Shown: piece by piece, positions 9,843 through 17,770 of the stretch
How positions within the stretch are numbered: the first letter of the stretch is position 1
Layout of the letters: each line of letters starts with the position of its first letter
Assembly: GCA_021846945.1 (NCBI GenBank)
Contig: JAJZVZ010000002.1
Span: 32,815 to 96,814, forward strand
Reading direction: 5' to 3'
Source of the DNA: Acidobacteriota bacterium
GTDB lineage: Bacteria > Acidobacteriota > Terriglobia > Terriglobales > Acidobacteriaceae
Length of the DNA: 64,000 nucleotides
Position numbers and translations under genes: made by a program
The notes under the pieces: model-generated
The model's database searches: none
What the model saw: the letters and a program-made list of their open reading frames with translations, nothing else
Told to the model about the DNA's origin: nothing

Positions 9843-10090
9843 TGCTTATCTGCCCTCATTGCTTCGCCGGTCATCATACCACCGCGCGGCATTGCCGGGG
9901 CGGCTTCTCGGTTTCCCCTTTACAGAAGCGCATTCGCTCGCTTACAAATTTCATGTCACTAAACCGAATCGAACGCAGAGGCGTTATCGCCGGACGGATA
10001 GCAGGCTGATCGCGCCGTGATCCCGGCGCTGCGATGATTTTCTTGGATCGCGCGAATTGGAACAGCAAGCACCAGGCTAGAGAAATCTCC

Positions 10091-10111
10091 CGCTCTGAGC
10101 GGCTCAGAGCG
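10091..10111. promoter_or_regulatory. Perfect 21-bp palindrome upstream of the exported UxuA-like gene (candidate operator)
   Basis: Two perfect 10-base arms, CGCTCTGAGC and its complement, flank a single G. The centre is 35 bases upstream of the ATG at 10136, within the divergent aldarate control region. Position and symmetry suit a dimeric repressor site near the promoter or a leader hairpin. No regulator gene of the GntR, LacI or CdaR type lies in this window, so the binding protein is unknown. Confidence 0.5.
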
Positions 10112-10135
10112 CGCCCTCAGGGAAAGGAAAAGCAC

Positions 10136-11236
10136 ATGAATCGGAGACAGTTCATCACGATGAGCGGCGCGGCCGGGCTGGCTGCTGCTACCGTGCCGGC
10201 CTCGGCAACAGCGCCGGTCGAACCTGATGCAAAGCCGGGCCAGATGAAACTCGGCGACCAGACCGCGCCAACCAACGATGTGCATCTGCAGTATCTGGCT
10301 CGCTACGGCGTGCGCCACATCTGTGGCTACCCGGAGATTGAGGGCGACCGCCTCTACGCCACCGTGGACGAACTCAAGCGCATGATGGACATGGCTGGTA
10401 AGTACGGCATCAGCATCGACTGCATCGCGCCGCCGTTCCTTGGTTCCACCTATATCAACCGTGAAAAGCATCCCGCCATCATGCTGGCTGAGAGCCCGGA
10501 GCGCGACCGCGACATTGAGCAACTCCAGACCCTCATCAAGAATTGCGCAACGGCCGGAATCCCTTGCATCAAGTACAACATGAGCATCCTGGGCGTTTTG
10601 CGCACGGGGCGCGTGCCAGGACGCGGCGACGCCATGGACCACGTCTGGAACCTCGCCGAGGCGCATCCCGCAACTCCGCTCACCCGCGCAGGCCGTGTCG
10701 ATGCCGATGCTTTCTGGGAGCGCATCACGTACTTTCTTGACCGCGTAATCCCGGTTGCCAATGAGTACAAAATTCGCATGGCGTGCCATCCTCACGATCC
10801 GGGCGTTCCTCCCGAGGGCTATCAGGGCGTGGTCCGCGTGCTGGGCACCGTTGACGGGCTCAAGAGGTTTGTCACCATTCAGGAGGGCCCGTATCACGGC
10901 CTCAACTTCTGCCAGGGCACCGTATCGGAGATGCTTCAGAATCCCGGCGTCGAGATCTTTGACGTCATCCGCTACTTCGGCACGCGCAAGAAGATATTCA
11001 ATGTACACTTCCGCAACATTCGAGGGCATCGGAATCACTTCGAAGAGGTCTTCCCCGACGAAGGCGACGTGGACTTCGTCAAGGCCATCAAGGTTTACAG
11101 GGAGGTTGGCTATCCCTACATGCTCATGCCCGACCATGTGCCAATTGCCGCGAACGATCCTGGCTCGCTCCAGTCATTTGCTTTCTGCTACGGATATATT
11201 CGTGGGCTCCTTCAGTTTTTGGACTCCACGTCCTGA
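10136..11236 (+). CDS. Mannonate dehydratase-family protein with a Tat signal peptide
   Basis: TIM-barrel protein related to mannonate dehydratase UxuA (D-mannonate to 2-keto-3-deoxygluconate). The C-terminal half carries family motifs: MACHPHDPGVP, a CQG triplet in LNFCQGTVSEML, VHFRNIRG, the acidic PDEGDVDFVKAIK and LMPDHVP. Unlike the cytoplasmic enzyme it begins NRRQFITMSGAAGLAAATVPASA, a twin-arginine signal followed by a short linker, which implies export. The ATG at 10136 has a GGAAAGGA-type ribosome site; the frame extends upstream to 10034 but without a signal. It leads the plus-strand aldarate genes. Whether it dehydrates mannonate or acts as another sugar isomerase/dehydratase is not certain. 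Confidence 0.75.
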   Translation: MNRRQFITMSGAAGLAAATVPASATAPVEPDAKPGQMKLGDQTAPTNDVHLQYLARYGVRHICGYPEIEGDRLYATVDELKRMMDMAGKYGISIDCIAPPFLGSTYINREKHPAIMLAESPERDRDIEQLQTLIKNCATAGIPCIKYNMSILGVLRTGRVPGRGDAMDHVWNLAEAHPATPLTRAGRVDADAFWERITYFLDRVIPVANEYKIRMACHPHDPGVPPEGYQGVVRVLGTVDGLKRFVTIQEGPYHGLNFCQGTVSEMLQNPGVEIFDVIRYFGTRKKIFNVHFRNIRGHRNHFEEVFPDEGDVDFVKAIKVYREVGYPYMLMPDHVPIAANDPGSLQSFAFCYGYIRGLLQFLDSTS

Positions 11237-11318
11237 GGGAGCCGTTCATACCCGCGCTGTGTATAGTAAGTTGAAAATTGCAGGAAGCTCAGCGCCGCGG
11301 CCTGGGCGGAATGGATGA

Positions 11319-12662
11319 TTGATCGTGTCTGAAAGCAGGCAAACCCGGGTACGTTATCTCATCATCACTATCATCTTCGCGGTGAGCTGTTTCAGCTATG
11401 GAGATCGCGTGGCGCTCTCCCTTGCCGGCGAGTCGATGCTGAAGACGATTCACCTGACCCCGATCCGGCTTGGCTGGCTCTTATCGGGATTCAGTTGGGC
11501 CTACGTGCTGGGGCAGTTGCCTTCCGGTGGTTTGCTTGACCGCTTTGGATCGAAGCGGGTTTATGGGATCAGCATCATCTTATGGTCGGTCTTTGCGTTC
11601 CTAACGGGCTTTGCCGGATTTCTCGGTCCAAGCCTGGCATTCACCGCAATTTTCATACTGCGGCTCCTTTCCGGCCTGGCTCAATCGCCTGTCTTCCCCG
11701 GTAACGGCCGTATTGTTGCCGAGTGGTTCCCGACGGACGAGCGCGGCCGGGCCTCTGCGATCTTTAACGCCTCGCAGTATTTCGCCCTTCCAATCTTCGC
11801 GCCGATCTTTGGCTGGATTATTCACTCCATGGGCTGGAGAAGCAGCTTCTGGTTTATGGGGCTGCTTGGCTTTGTCTTGACCGCGGTTTGGTTTGCCAAT
11901 ATTTTCAGCGTCAAGAAGCACCCACGCGTCTCCAGGTCGGAAGTGGATTTTATCGAACGTGGCGGCGGCCTTGTAAATACCGATGACGATAAGTCGAAAC
12001 TCAGGAAGAATCCGCTCACCTGGTCCACGGTGAAGATGCTCCTGAGTCATCGCATGTTAGTCGGCGTCTATATCGGTCAGTATTGCATTACTACACTTAC
12101 GTGGTTCTTTCTTACATGGTTTCCGGTTTACCTGCAGGAAGCGCGGCATATGTCCATCCTGAAAGCTGGATTCGCGGCCGCCGTGCCGGGGCTGTGTGGG
12201 GGATTCGGCGGCATCCTGGGTGGCATCATCTCCGACAAGCTTCTGGATCGGGGATGCTCGCTCAGCTTCGCCCGCAAGGCGCCGATCATGGCCGGAATGA
12301 CGCTGGCCATGACGATGATTGCCTGTAACTACGCCAGCGCGCAAAGCCTGATGCTGCTGTTTATGTCAATCTCATTCTTCGGGAAGGGAATCGGCGCGCT
12401 GGGCTGGACGGTCGTCTCTGATACTTCGCCCAAAGGCCTGGTTGGCATGAACGGCGCGCTTTTCAACTTTATCGGCAATATGGCCGGCATCACAACGCCG
12501 CTCATCATCGGATACATTGTCGAAAAGACGCATTCCTTCAACTATGCGCTGATCTATGTCAGCTTTATCGCGTTTTGCGCCATTGTGAGTTATGGACCGA
12601 TTGTCGGCGAGATCAAGCGTATTGAACTGGAGGTTCCGGCAACGGCCGAGAGCGCCCGGTAA
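11319..12662 (+). CDS. gudP: MFS transporter, anion:cation symporter family, probable glucarate/galactarate permease
   Basis: A 12-helix major facilitator of the hexuronate/aldarate group (ExuT, GudP, GarP). The first helix block, RVRYLIITIIFAVSCFSYGDRVALSLAG, carries the YGDR motif typical of that group; SWAYVLGQLPSGGLLDRFGSKR is the loop 2-3 signature, and PVFPGNGRIVAEWFPTDERGRASAIFN is the helix 4-5 block. The central loop at about residues 195-235 and the length (447) fit. The start is TTG at 11319 with GGCGGA eight bases upstream; GTG at 11325 is equally possible. It lies between the exported dehydratase and garL, which supports aldarate uptake coupled to protons. Confidence 0.85.
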   Translation: MIVSESRQTRVRYLIITIIFAVSCFSYGDRVALSLAGESMLKTIHLTPIRLGWLLSGFSWAYVLGQLPSGGLLDRFGSKRVYGISIILWSVFAFLTGFAGFLGPSLAFTAIFILRLLSGLAQSPVFPGNGRIVAEWFPTDERGRASAIFNASQYFALPIFAPIFGWIIHSMGWRSSFWFMGLLGFVLTAVWFANIFSVKKHPRVSRSEVDFIERGGGLVNTDDDKSKLRKNPLTWSTVKMLLSHRMLVGVYIGQYCITTLTWFFLTWFPVYLQEARHMSILKAGFAAAVPGLCGGFGGILGGIISDKLLDRGCSLSFARKAPIMAGMTLAMTMIACNYASAQSLMLLFMSISFFGKGIGALGWTVVSDTSPKGLVGMNGALFNFIGNMAGITTPLIIGYIVEKTHSFNYALIYVSFIAFCAIVSYGPIVGEIKRIELEVPATAESAR

Positions 12663-12780
12663 CGGAACGCGCGGTCAGCGGGGATCGAGATCACGTTGGC
12701 CCGGCAGCCGTGACCGATTCGAGTTACTGAATGTGGCGATGCGCAACCAGCGCCGCCAATCGATAAAGGAGATGGAGCTT

Positions 12781-13563
12781 ATGCCGGAATGGCCGGGAAA
12801 CTTACCGCGCAACGTATTCAAGCAAGCGCTGGCGCATGGAAAGCGCCAGGTGGGGCTATGGTCGAGCCTTTGTAGTCCGATCGTGGCTGAGGTTCTTGCC
12901 GGAGCAGGGTTTGACTGGATTCTGATTGACGGTGAGCACGCGCCGAACGATATCGGCTCGCTCATCGTGCAACTGCAGGCAATGCGCGGCGGGACCGCTG
13001 AACCCATCTTCCGTATTCCGTGGAATGATGCTGTGATCATCAAACGCGTGCTCGACGTCGGCGCGCGTTCTTTGCTGATTCCCTTTGTCCAGAACGCCGA
13101 AGAGGCGCGCAAAGCGGTGGCTGCTGCGCGCTATCCTCCGCTCGGCATTCGCGGCGTCTCGGTTGCGCCGCGCGCCAACGACTACGGGCGCGTCACCGGT
13201 TATCATCGCAACGCCCATCTGGACACCTGTATTCTTGTGCAGTTGGAAACCCGGGCGGCGCTCAAGGAGATTGAGGCGATTGCGGCCGTGGATGGCATCG
13301 ACGGCCTCTTCATCGGCCCCAGCGACCTGGCCGCGGACTTCGGCCATCTCGGCAATCCCAAGCATCCTGAGGTGCAGGAGGCGATCAAAGACGCTGGCGT
13401 GCGCATCCGCGCTACCGGCAAAGCCGCGGGCATGCTCTCCGGTAATCTGGATGATGTAGAGCCTCTGTTTGCGCTCGGATTCAACTTCACCGCCGTCGGC
13501 AGCGACCTCGGGATTCTTGCTCGCGGCGCGGAACAGATTGCCGCACGGTTTCACAAGAGCTAG
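12781..13563 (+). CDS. garL: 5-keto-4-deoxy-D-glucarate aldolase (HpcH/HpaI family)
   Basis: Class II aldolase that splits 5-keto-4-deoxy-D-glucarate into pyruvate and tartronate semialdehyde. The catalytic base region ILIDGEHAPND, the Arg/metal stretch GARSLLIPFVQNAEEARKAV, RGVSVAPRANDYGRV, and the metal-binding Glu/Asp motifs VQLETRAALKEIEAIAAVDGIDGLFIGPSDLAADFG are all present. At 260 residues it matches GarL (about 256). The frame is open from 12592, but the ATG at 12781, ten bases after AAGGAG, gives the family length. It lies between gudP and garR, completing the pathway downstream of GudD and GarD. Confidence 0.9.
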   Translation: MPEWPGNLPRNVFKQALAHGKRQVGLWSSLCSPIVAEVLAGAGFDWILIDGEHAPNDIGSLIVQLQAMRGGTAEPIFRIPWNDAVIIKRVLDVGARSLLIPFVQNAEEARKAVAAARYPPLGIRGVSVAPRANDYGRVTGYHRNAHLDTCILVQLETRAALKEIEAIAAVDGIDGLFIGPSDLAADFGHLGNPKHPEVQEAIKDAGVRIRATGKAAGMLSGNLDDVEPLFALGFNFTAVGSDLGILARGAEQIAARFHKS

Positions 13564-13599
13564 GAAAGCGCGAGATTTTTTAAACCCAGGAGGAAAAGG

Positions 13600-14502
13600 A
13601 TGGCAACATTAGGATTCGTCGGTCTCGGGATCATGGGCCGGCCGATGCTTAAGAATCTGTTGAAGGCCGGTCACAAGGTGGTTGCCTATGGCCGCACTCC
13701 CGCCAAGCTCGATGCATGCGTGGCTGACGGCGCCGGGCGCGCCGCCTCGAATCGCGAAGTGGGTGAGCGTGCCGACATGATCTTTACCATGCTGCCCGAT
13801 GGCCCTGAGGTCGAAGAGGTGGTGCTTGGCCCCAACGGGATTCTGGAAGGCTGTAAGGCTGGGGATCTCATCATTGACATGAGCTCGATCAATCCTCTCA
13901 TCTCGCAGAAGATTGCGGCCGCCTGCGCCAAGAGAGGCGTCGGCTTTGTGGATGCGCCGGTGAGCGGCGGCGAGCCGAAGGCGATTGACGGCACCCTGGC
14001 GATCATGGTCGGGGCCAGCGAAGACAACTTCCGCAAAGCGGAGCCTTACCTCAAGTGCATGGGCTCCACGGTCACGCTTACCGGACCGGTGGGCGCGGGC
14101 AACACCACCAAGCTCGCCAATCAGATCATGGTGGCGTGCAACATCGCCGCGATGGGCGAGGCTCTGGCACTGGCGACGCACTGCGGGCTCGACCCCGAAG
14201 TAGTTTTCAATGCGGTCAAAGGAGGCCTGGCGGGTAGCGCCGTGCTCAATGCCAAAGGGCCCATGCTCATTGCGCGAAATTTCAAGCCTGGATTCAAAAT
14301 CCAGCTCCACCAGAAGGACCTGCGCAACGCGCTCCAGACGGCGGAGGCAAACAAGATGTTTCTTCCGCTCACCGGCCTGGTGCAGCAGATGCTGCTTTCA
14401 CTGATGGGCGACGGCAAGGGCGAGCTCGATCACTCAGCGATTGCGACCTTCATCGAGGGGCCGTCTCATGTTGAGGTGAAGCGGCCCTCGGCAAGCGCGT
14501 AA
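13600..14502 (+). CDS. garR: Tartronate semialdehyde reductase (2-hydroxy-3-oxopropionate reductase)
   Basis: NAD(P)H-dependent beta-hydroxyacid dehydrogenase reducing tartronate semialdehyde to D-glycerate. The Rossmann fingerprint is GFVGLGIMGRPMLKN (residues 5-19), the substrate-binding motif DAPVSGGEPKAIDGTLAIMVG, and the catalytic Lys lies in GAGNTTKLANQIMVACN. At 300 residues it is of normal length. A strong AGGAGG site lies seven bases before the ATG, and garL ends 36 bases upstream. It supplies the last step of the aldarate route; no glycerate kinase is present in the window, so that step must be encoded elsewhere. Confidence 0.92.
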   Translation: MATLGFVGLGIMGRPMLKNLLKAGHKVVAYGRTPAKLDACVADGAGRAASNREVGERADMIFTMLPDGPEVEEVVLGPNGILEGCKAGDLIIDMSSINPLISQKIAAACAKRGVGFVDAPVSGGEPKAIDGTLAIMVGASEDNFRKAEPYLKCMGSTVTLTGPVGAGNTTKLANQIMVACNIAAMGEALALATHCGLDPEVVFNAVKGGLAGSAVLNAKGPMLIARNFKPGFKIQLHQKDLRNALQTAEANKMFLPLTGLVQQMLLSLMGDGKGELDHSAIATFIEGPSHVEVKRPSASA

Positions 14503-14549
14503 CGGCTCGTGTCTGCCATGGGCCAAGTCTCTGACGGTATAAAAACCTG

Positions 14550-14595
14550 GGTGCCTCAGGTCTCGTCCGCCGCGGCGGATGAGACCTGGGGCACC
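14550..14595. repeat. 46-bp near-perfect palindrome (REP-like repeat, possible bidirectional terminator)
   Basis: The 23-base halves are complementary with only two differences, both G-U pairs in RNA. The left arm starts GGTGCCTCAGGTCTCG and the centre is CCGCCGCGGCGG. It lies between the convergent 3' ends of garR and the SMP-30 gene. There is no U-tract. A decayed relative lies at 1521-1552, so it belongs to a dispersed repeat family and is not a one-off terminator. Confidence 0.75.
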
Positions 14596-14650
14596 TCGAC
14601 CTCAAGGTAAGAAATCATGTGGCCGGAGACTTAATCGGCTACTTGCGCGC

Positions 14651-15748
14651 CTACTTCCTTTGCACAATGGGCTCTCCCGGTATCAGCAGATTCACGCGAT
14701 AGATGCTATCGGTGTCCGTAATGTAAAGCGTCTTGCGATCGGCGCCGCCCCAGGCAAGATTCGAGACCCGCTCCGGCATCTCAATCGTTGCCAACGGCTT
14801 GCCTTCGGGAGAGAAGATCCACACGCCACCGGGCCCCGCGCTATAGACATTTCCCTTCGAATCCACCTTCATCCCATCCGGATTGCCGGGGCGCGTGTCC
14901 GAGGTGGCATCATAGAACACCTTTGCATCGGTGAGCGTGCCATCCGGCCGGACGGTGTAGCGCATCCATATCTTCTTCGGCTGGGAGTTATCAACGTACA
15001 GGTACTTCTCATCCGGCGAGAATGCGATGCCATTCGGGCGCGGCAGGTCGCTGACCAGCAGTTGCAGCTCGCCGCGTGCCGGGGCAGAGCCGGGCTGCTG
15101 AGTAAGCGCATGAGGGATGCGGTACACTCCATTCACTTTGAGCTCTTTGTCAGGGTCCTTGTCGGATTGCGTGCGCAGGCCGTACGGCGGATCCGTAAAG
15201 TAGAGCGAGCCGTCGGACCGGTACACAAGGTCATTCGGGCTATTGAGCCGTTTGCCTCGATACGAATCCGCCAGGATCGTCGTCGGGCCCCCCGTATTTG
15301 GCGACTCGAAGCGGTAAACATCCCGCTGCGCATGCCCGGCAACTGTCAGCCGGTTTTGTGCGTCGAGCGTCATGCCGTTCGATCCGGGCTCGGGGCCTCC
15401 ATATGGCTCCGTTCCTTTGTATCCGCTGGGCTGCTCGAAGATGGTCACGCCTTGTCCCGGCGTCCAGGTGCGGATGCTGTTGCTTGGGATTTCGGCGAAG
15501 AAGAGCCGGTCGCCGTCCCAAACGGGGCCTTCCACCCACTTGAATCCCGTGGCGATCCGCTCCAGCGTGGCGCCGGACGGGATGACCTGATTGGCGGCCG
15601 GGTCCAGCCGGTCAACTTTGAGAGGAGTGGAAACCGTGGTGTTCGTTGGTTGCGCTTGCTTGGTCGCGGCCTGTTGGTTTGCCTTGCATCCGCACAGAAT
15701 GGCCAGCGCAGCCAGCCAAAGCAGTCGATGAGAATCATTCCATTTCAT
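14651..15748 (-). CDS. SMP-30/gluconolactonase/LRE-family lipoprotein
   Basis: Six-bladed beta-propeller of the SMP-30/gluconolactonase family, which hydrolyses sugar lactones with a divalent metal. The N-terminus MKWNDSHRLLWLAALAILCGC is a lipoprotein signal with the lipidated Cys likely at residue 21. Family elements are GFKWVEGPVWDGDRLFFAEIPSN (metal Glu), GPEPGSNGMTLDAQ, RLNSPNDLVYRSDGSLYFTDPPYG (the Asn/Asp metal ligands) and RPNGIAFSPDEKYLYV. The ATG at 15748 has AGGA seven bases upstream. It ends next to the aldarate genes, and could convert periplasmic glucono- or glucaro-lactones to acids for import, but that link is inferred. Confidence 0.82.
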   Translation of the reverse strand: MKWNDSHRLLWLAALAILCGCKANQQAATKQAQPTNTTVSTPLKVDRLDPAANQVIPSGATLERIATGFKWVEGPVWDGDRLFFAEIPSNSIRTWTPGQGVTIFEQPSGYKGTEPYGGPEPGSNGMTLDAQNRLTVAGHAQRDVYRFESPNTGGPTTILADSYRGKRLNSPNDLVYRSDGSLYFTDPPYGLRTQSDKDPDKELKVNGVYRIPHALTQQPGSAPARGELQLLVSDLPRPNGIAFSPDEKYLYVDNSQPKKIWMRYTVRPDGTLTDAKVFYDATSDTRPGNPDGMKVDSKGNVYSAGPGGVWIFSPEGKPLATIEMPERVSNLAWGGADRKTLYITDTDSIYRVNLLIPGEPIVQRK

Positions 15749-15983
15749 GTAATTTTCCTGGAGAGCGGGTGATAGCCGCCGGCCGTGCCTGGTGCAATCG
15801 ACGACGTCATCCATCTATATCTGTGCGGCGCCTGGCTGTCAAGAACAGCGAGTCAAGAACCGTCTGGGAGCAGAAATTGTTCAAATGGAGAGCATCGTGC
15901 GACTCGAAGCAAAGACGCCTTTGCCCGGATCGGCTTGATGGTGCTGCCGGGGTGGGCAATAGCGGGCTTTCAGCGCATGACGG

Positions 15984-16520
15984 TCACAGTCCCCGGCGCG
16001 TCTTGAACTCCGCTCCAATTGCCGTAAGGTCGCTCTGGCCGAGGGCATGCGCCGCGCAGGGAAATATAACATCCTCTTCGAGGTGGATATGCCCGCCGTA
16101 GATGCCCTGCAATTGCTCTGTAATCGATAGCAGCTGGCTCTCATCGTCCGTGGCCAGGCCGCGCTCGGCAACCCACTTCGAGTAGAGCCTGTCCGCTTCT
16201 TCGTGCAGAGCTTTTGTCTCCCGGTGCTCAGCCTCCAGCCTGTGCACATCGTCGCTCACTGCCGGCACCTGCCTGCAGAGCAGCCGTGGAAACAGCGACT
16301 CTTCCTCATCCAGGTTGTGGCGCGGGCCCGACTCGCGGAAGTAAGCCAGGGCGGCTTCGACCGCGCGCCGTTCCTCGGTGTCCAGCTCCCGGCCCCTGGC
16401 CTGTTTCACCACCTTGCACAAAATATCGAGGAAGCGTTCAATCCTGCGATGACAATCCTTGAGCATTCCGATCGGGTCATCGAATCCACTGTCCGGCTTG
16501 GCTCCAATTTGAATTGCCAT
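15984..16520 (-). CDS. Hemerythrin HHE-domain protein
   Basis: A 178-residue four-helix protein with the hemerythrin di-iron ligand pattern: H24 in KDCHRRIER, HNLDEEE (His and Glu on helix 2), EAEHRETKALH on helix 3, and GGHIHLEEDVIFP on helix 4. Such proteins bind O2 or NO, or sense them. The ribosome site GGAGG lies six bases before the ATG, 22 bases after the radical SAM stop, so the two are in one operon. Context in a nitric-oxide cluster suggests NO binding or di-iron chemistry in the cytoplasm; it has no signal peptide. The exact function is not known. Confidence 0.85.
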   Translation of the reverse strand: MAIQIGAKPDSGFDDPIGMLKDCHRRIERFLDILCKVVKQARGRELDTEERRAVEAALAYFRESGPRHNLDEEESLFPRLLCRQVPAVSDDVHRLEAEHRETKALHEEADRLYSKWVAERGLATDDESQLLSITEQLQGIYGGHIHLEEDVIFPCAAHALGQSDLTAIGAEFKTRRGL

Positions 16521-16542
16521 GATATACCTCCGCTTTCATTTT

Positions 16543-17712
16543 CTACGCTCCCTGCAAAACATGCAGCGTGGGCACCCGCCGGGCCGCCTGCGGAGGCTTC
16601 ACATATCCGCGAGGAATGTGGACGCAGCAAGGCTCCTCGGCCAATGGATCGCCCGTCAGCGCATAGGCACGGGCACGCGAGCCTCCGCAGATCTGCCGGA
16701 ACTCGCAGACTCCGCATTTGCCTTCCAGGCTATCCGGATTTCGCAACTCCTGGAACAATGGCGACTCGCGATAGATCGCCGCCAGCCCCGTCTGGCGGAC
16801 GTTTCCCGCCGAAAGCGGAAGAAATCCGCTCGGAAAGACCTCGCCGGTGTGCGAGATGAAGACGAAGCCCTTGCCGTCGTTGAGCCCGCGCGGCGCGCGC
16901 CCGATGGTGTCGGGCAATTTCTCCGGCGCCGCGGCGGTGACGCCCGCCCGGCGCTGCGCGGCGCGCTGTTGCAGTACGTAGCGCCGGTAGTGCTGCGCCT
17001 CGGTGGTCTTGATGTCGAAAGAAGCCTTTCCCGAAAGCTCAAACAGTCTGGCGAAGACCTGCTCGAACTCCTCCGCGTTTAAGAGATCGGCGAGCTTGCC
17101 GCGGCCGGTGGGCACCAGAAAAAAGACGCTCCACAGGGTGATCTTGAGTTGCTCCATCCGCGCGACCAGGTCGTCGATCTCGCCGATATTTCTGCGGCTG
17201 AAGGTGGTGTTGATCTGCACCGGAAGCTCGGCCTCGTTCGCCCAGCGAATGGCATCGAGCGTGCGCGCAAACGAGCCGGCCATGCCGCGGAAGGCATCGT
17301 GTGTCTCGGCCCGCGCCCCGTCCATGCTGACGGCAAGCCGAGCCAGGCCAGCTTCCTTCAGGCGGAAGATGACCTCCCTTGTCAGCAGCGGAGTAGCGCT
17401 CGGCGTAAGCGATACACGCACCCCTGCCTGCCGCGCATGGGCAATCAGCTCAAAGAGGTCCGGCCGCTTGATGGGGTCGCCACCAGTGAGCACAAAGACC
17501 GGCACTTGCAAAGCGGCAATCTGATCGATCAGGCGCTTTCCTTCTTCCGTACTCAATTCCATGGGATGACGCTCAGGCTGCGCCGAAGCCCGGCAGTGTA
17601 CGCAGGCAAGGTCGCATGCCTGCGTTACTTCCCAGATTGCCAGGAATGGGCGCTCATCAAAATCAACGGCGCCGTAATCAAAGGTATTGATCCGCGGGTT
17701 CATGGTTATCAT
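16543..17712 (-). CDS. Radical SAM/SPASM-domain protein of the NirJ/AhbD-like group
   Basis: The radical SAM cluster motif CDLACVHC (C-x3-C-x2-C) follows the strand PFLAIWEVTQA, and the SAM-binding GGDPIKRPDL and SLTPSATPLLT follow. The C-terminal SPASM-like region CGVCEFRQICGG...EEPCC would hold an auxiliary iron-sulfur cluster. The whole resembles the family around NirJ/AhbD heme-modifying enzymes and peptide-modifying maturases (I believe TIGR04053). Start is ATG 17712 or 17703; neither has a good Shine-Dalgarno, and the frame is open further upstream through the regulator's promoter, which I discount. It is divergent from the Crp/Fnr gene and precedes a hemerythrin, so a role in NO response or heme/di-iron protein maturation is inferred. 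Confidence 0.8.
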   Translation of the reverse strand: MITMNPRINTFDYGAVDFDERPFLAIWEVTQACDLACVHCRASAQPERHPMELSTEEGKRLIDQIAALQVPVFVLTGGDPIKRPDLFELIAHARQAGVRVSLTPSATPLLTREVIFRLKEAGLARLAVSMDGARAETHDAFRGMAGSFARTLDAIRWANEAELPVQINTTFSRRNIGEIDDLVARMEQLKITLWSVFFLVPTGRGKLADLLNAEEFEQVFARLFELSGKASFDIKTTEAQHYRRYVLQQRAAQRRAGVTAAAPEKLPDTIGRAPRGLNDGKGFVFISHTGEVFPSGFLPLSAGNVRQTGLAAIYRESPLFQELRNPDSLEGKCGVCEFRQICGGSRARAYALTGDPLAEEPCCVHIPRGYVKPPQAARRVPTLHVLQGA

Positions 17713-17739
17713 CACACCGCGCCGTCGCTTTTCTGTGCA

Positions 17740-17753
17740 GTGACTTAAGTCGC
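17740..17753. promoter_or_regulatory. Candidate NO-regulon operator, site 1 (GTGACTTAAGTCGC)
   Basis: Partly palindromic 14-mer in the 58-base gap between the divergent radical SAM and Crp/Fnr genes. It shares GTGAC-N4-GT with sites at 18488 and 21032. It lies only 17 bases before the regulator's GTG start and overlaps where a -35 element would be (a TAAAAT-like -10 lies at 17759-17764), so autorepression is plausible. Confidence 0.55.
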
Positions 17754-17770
17754 GCTGGTAAAATTCCGCC

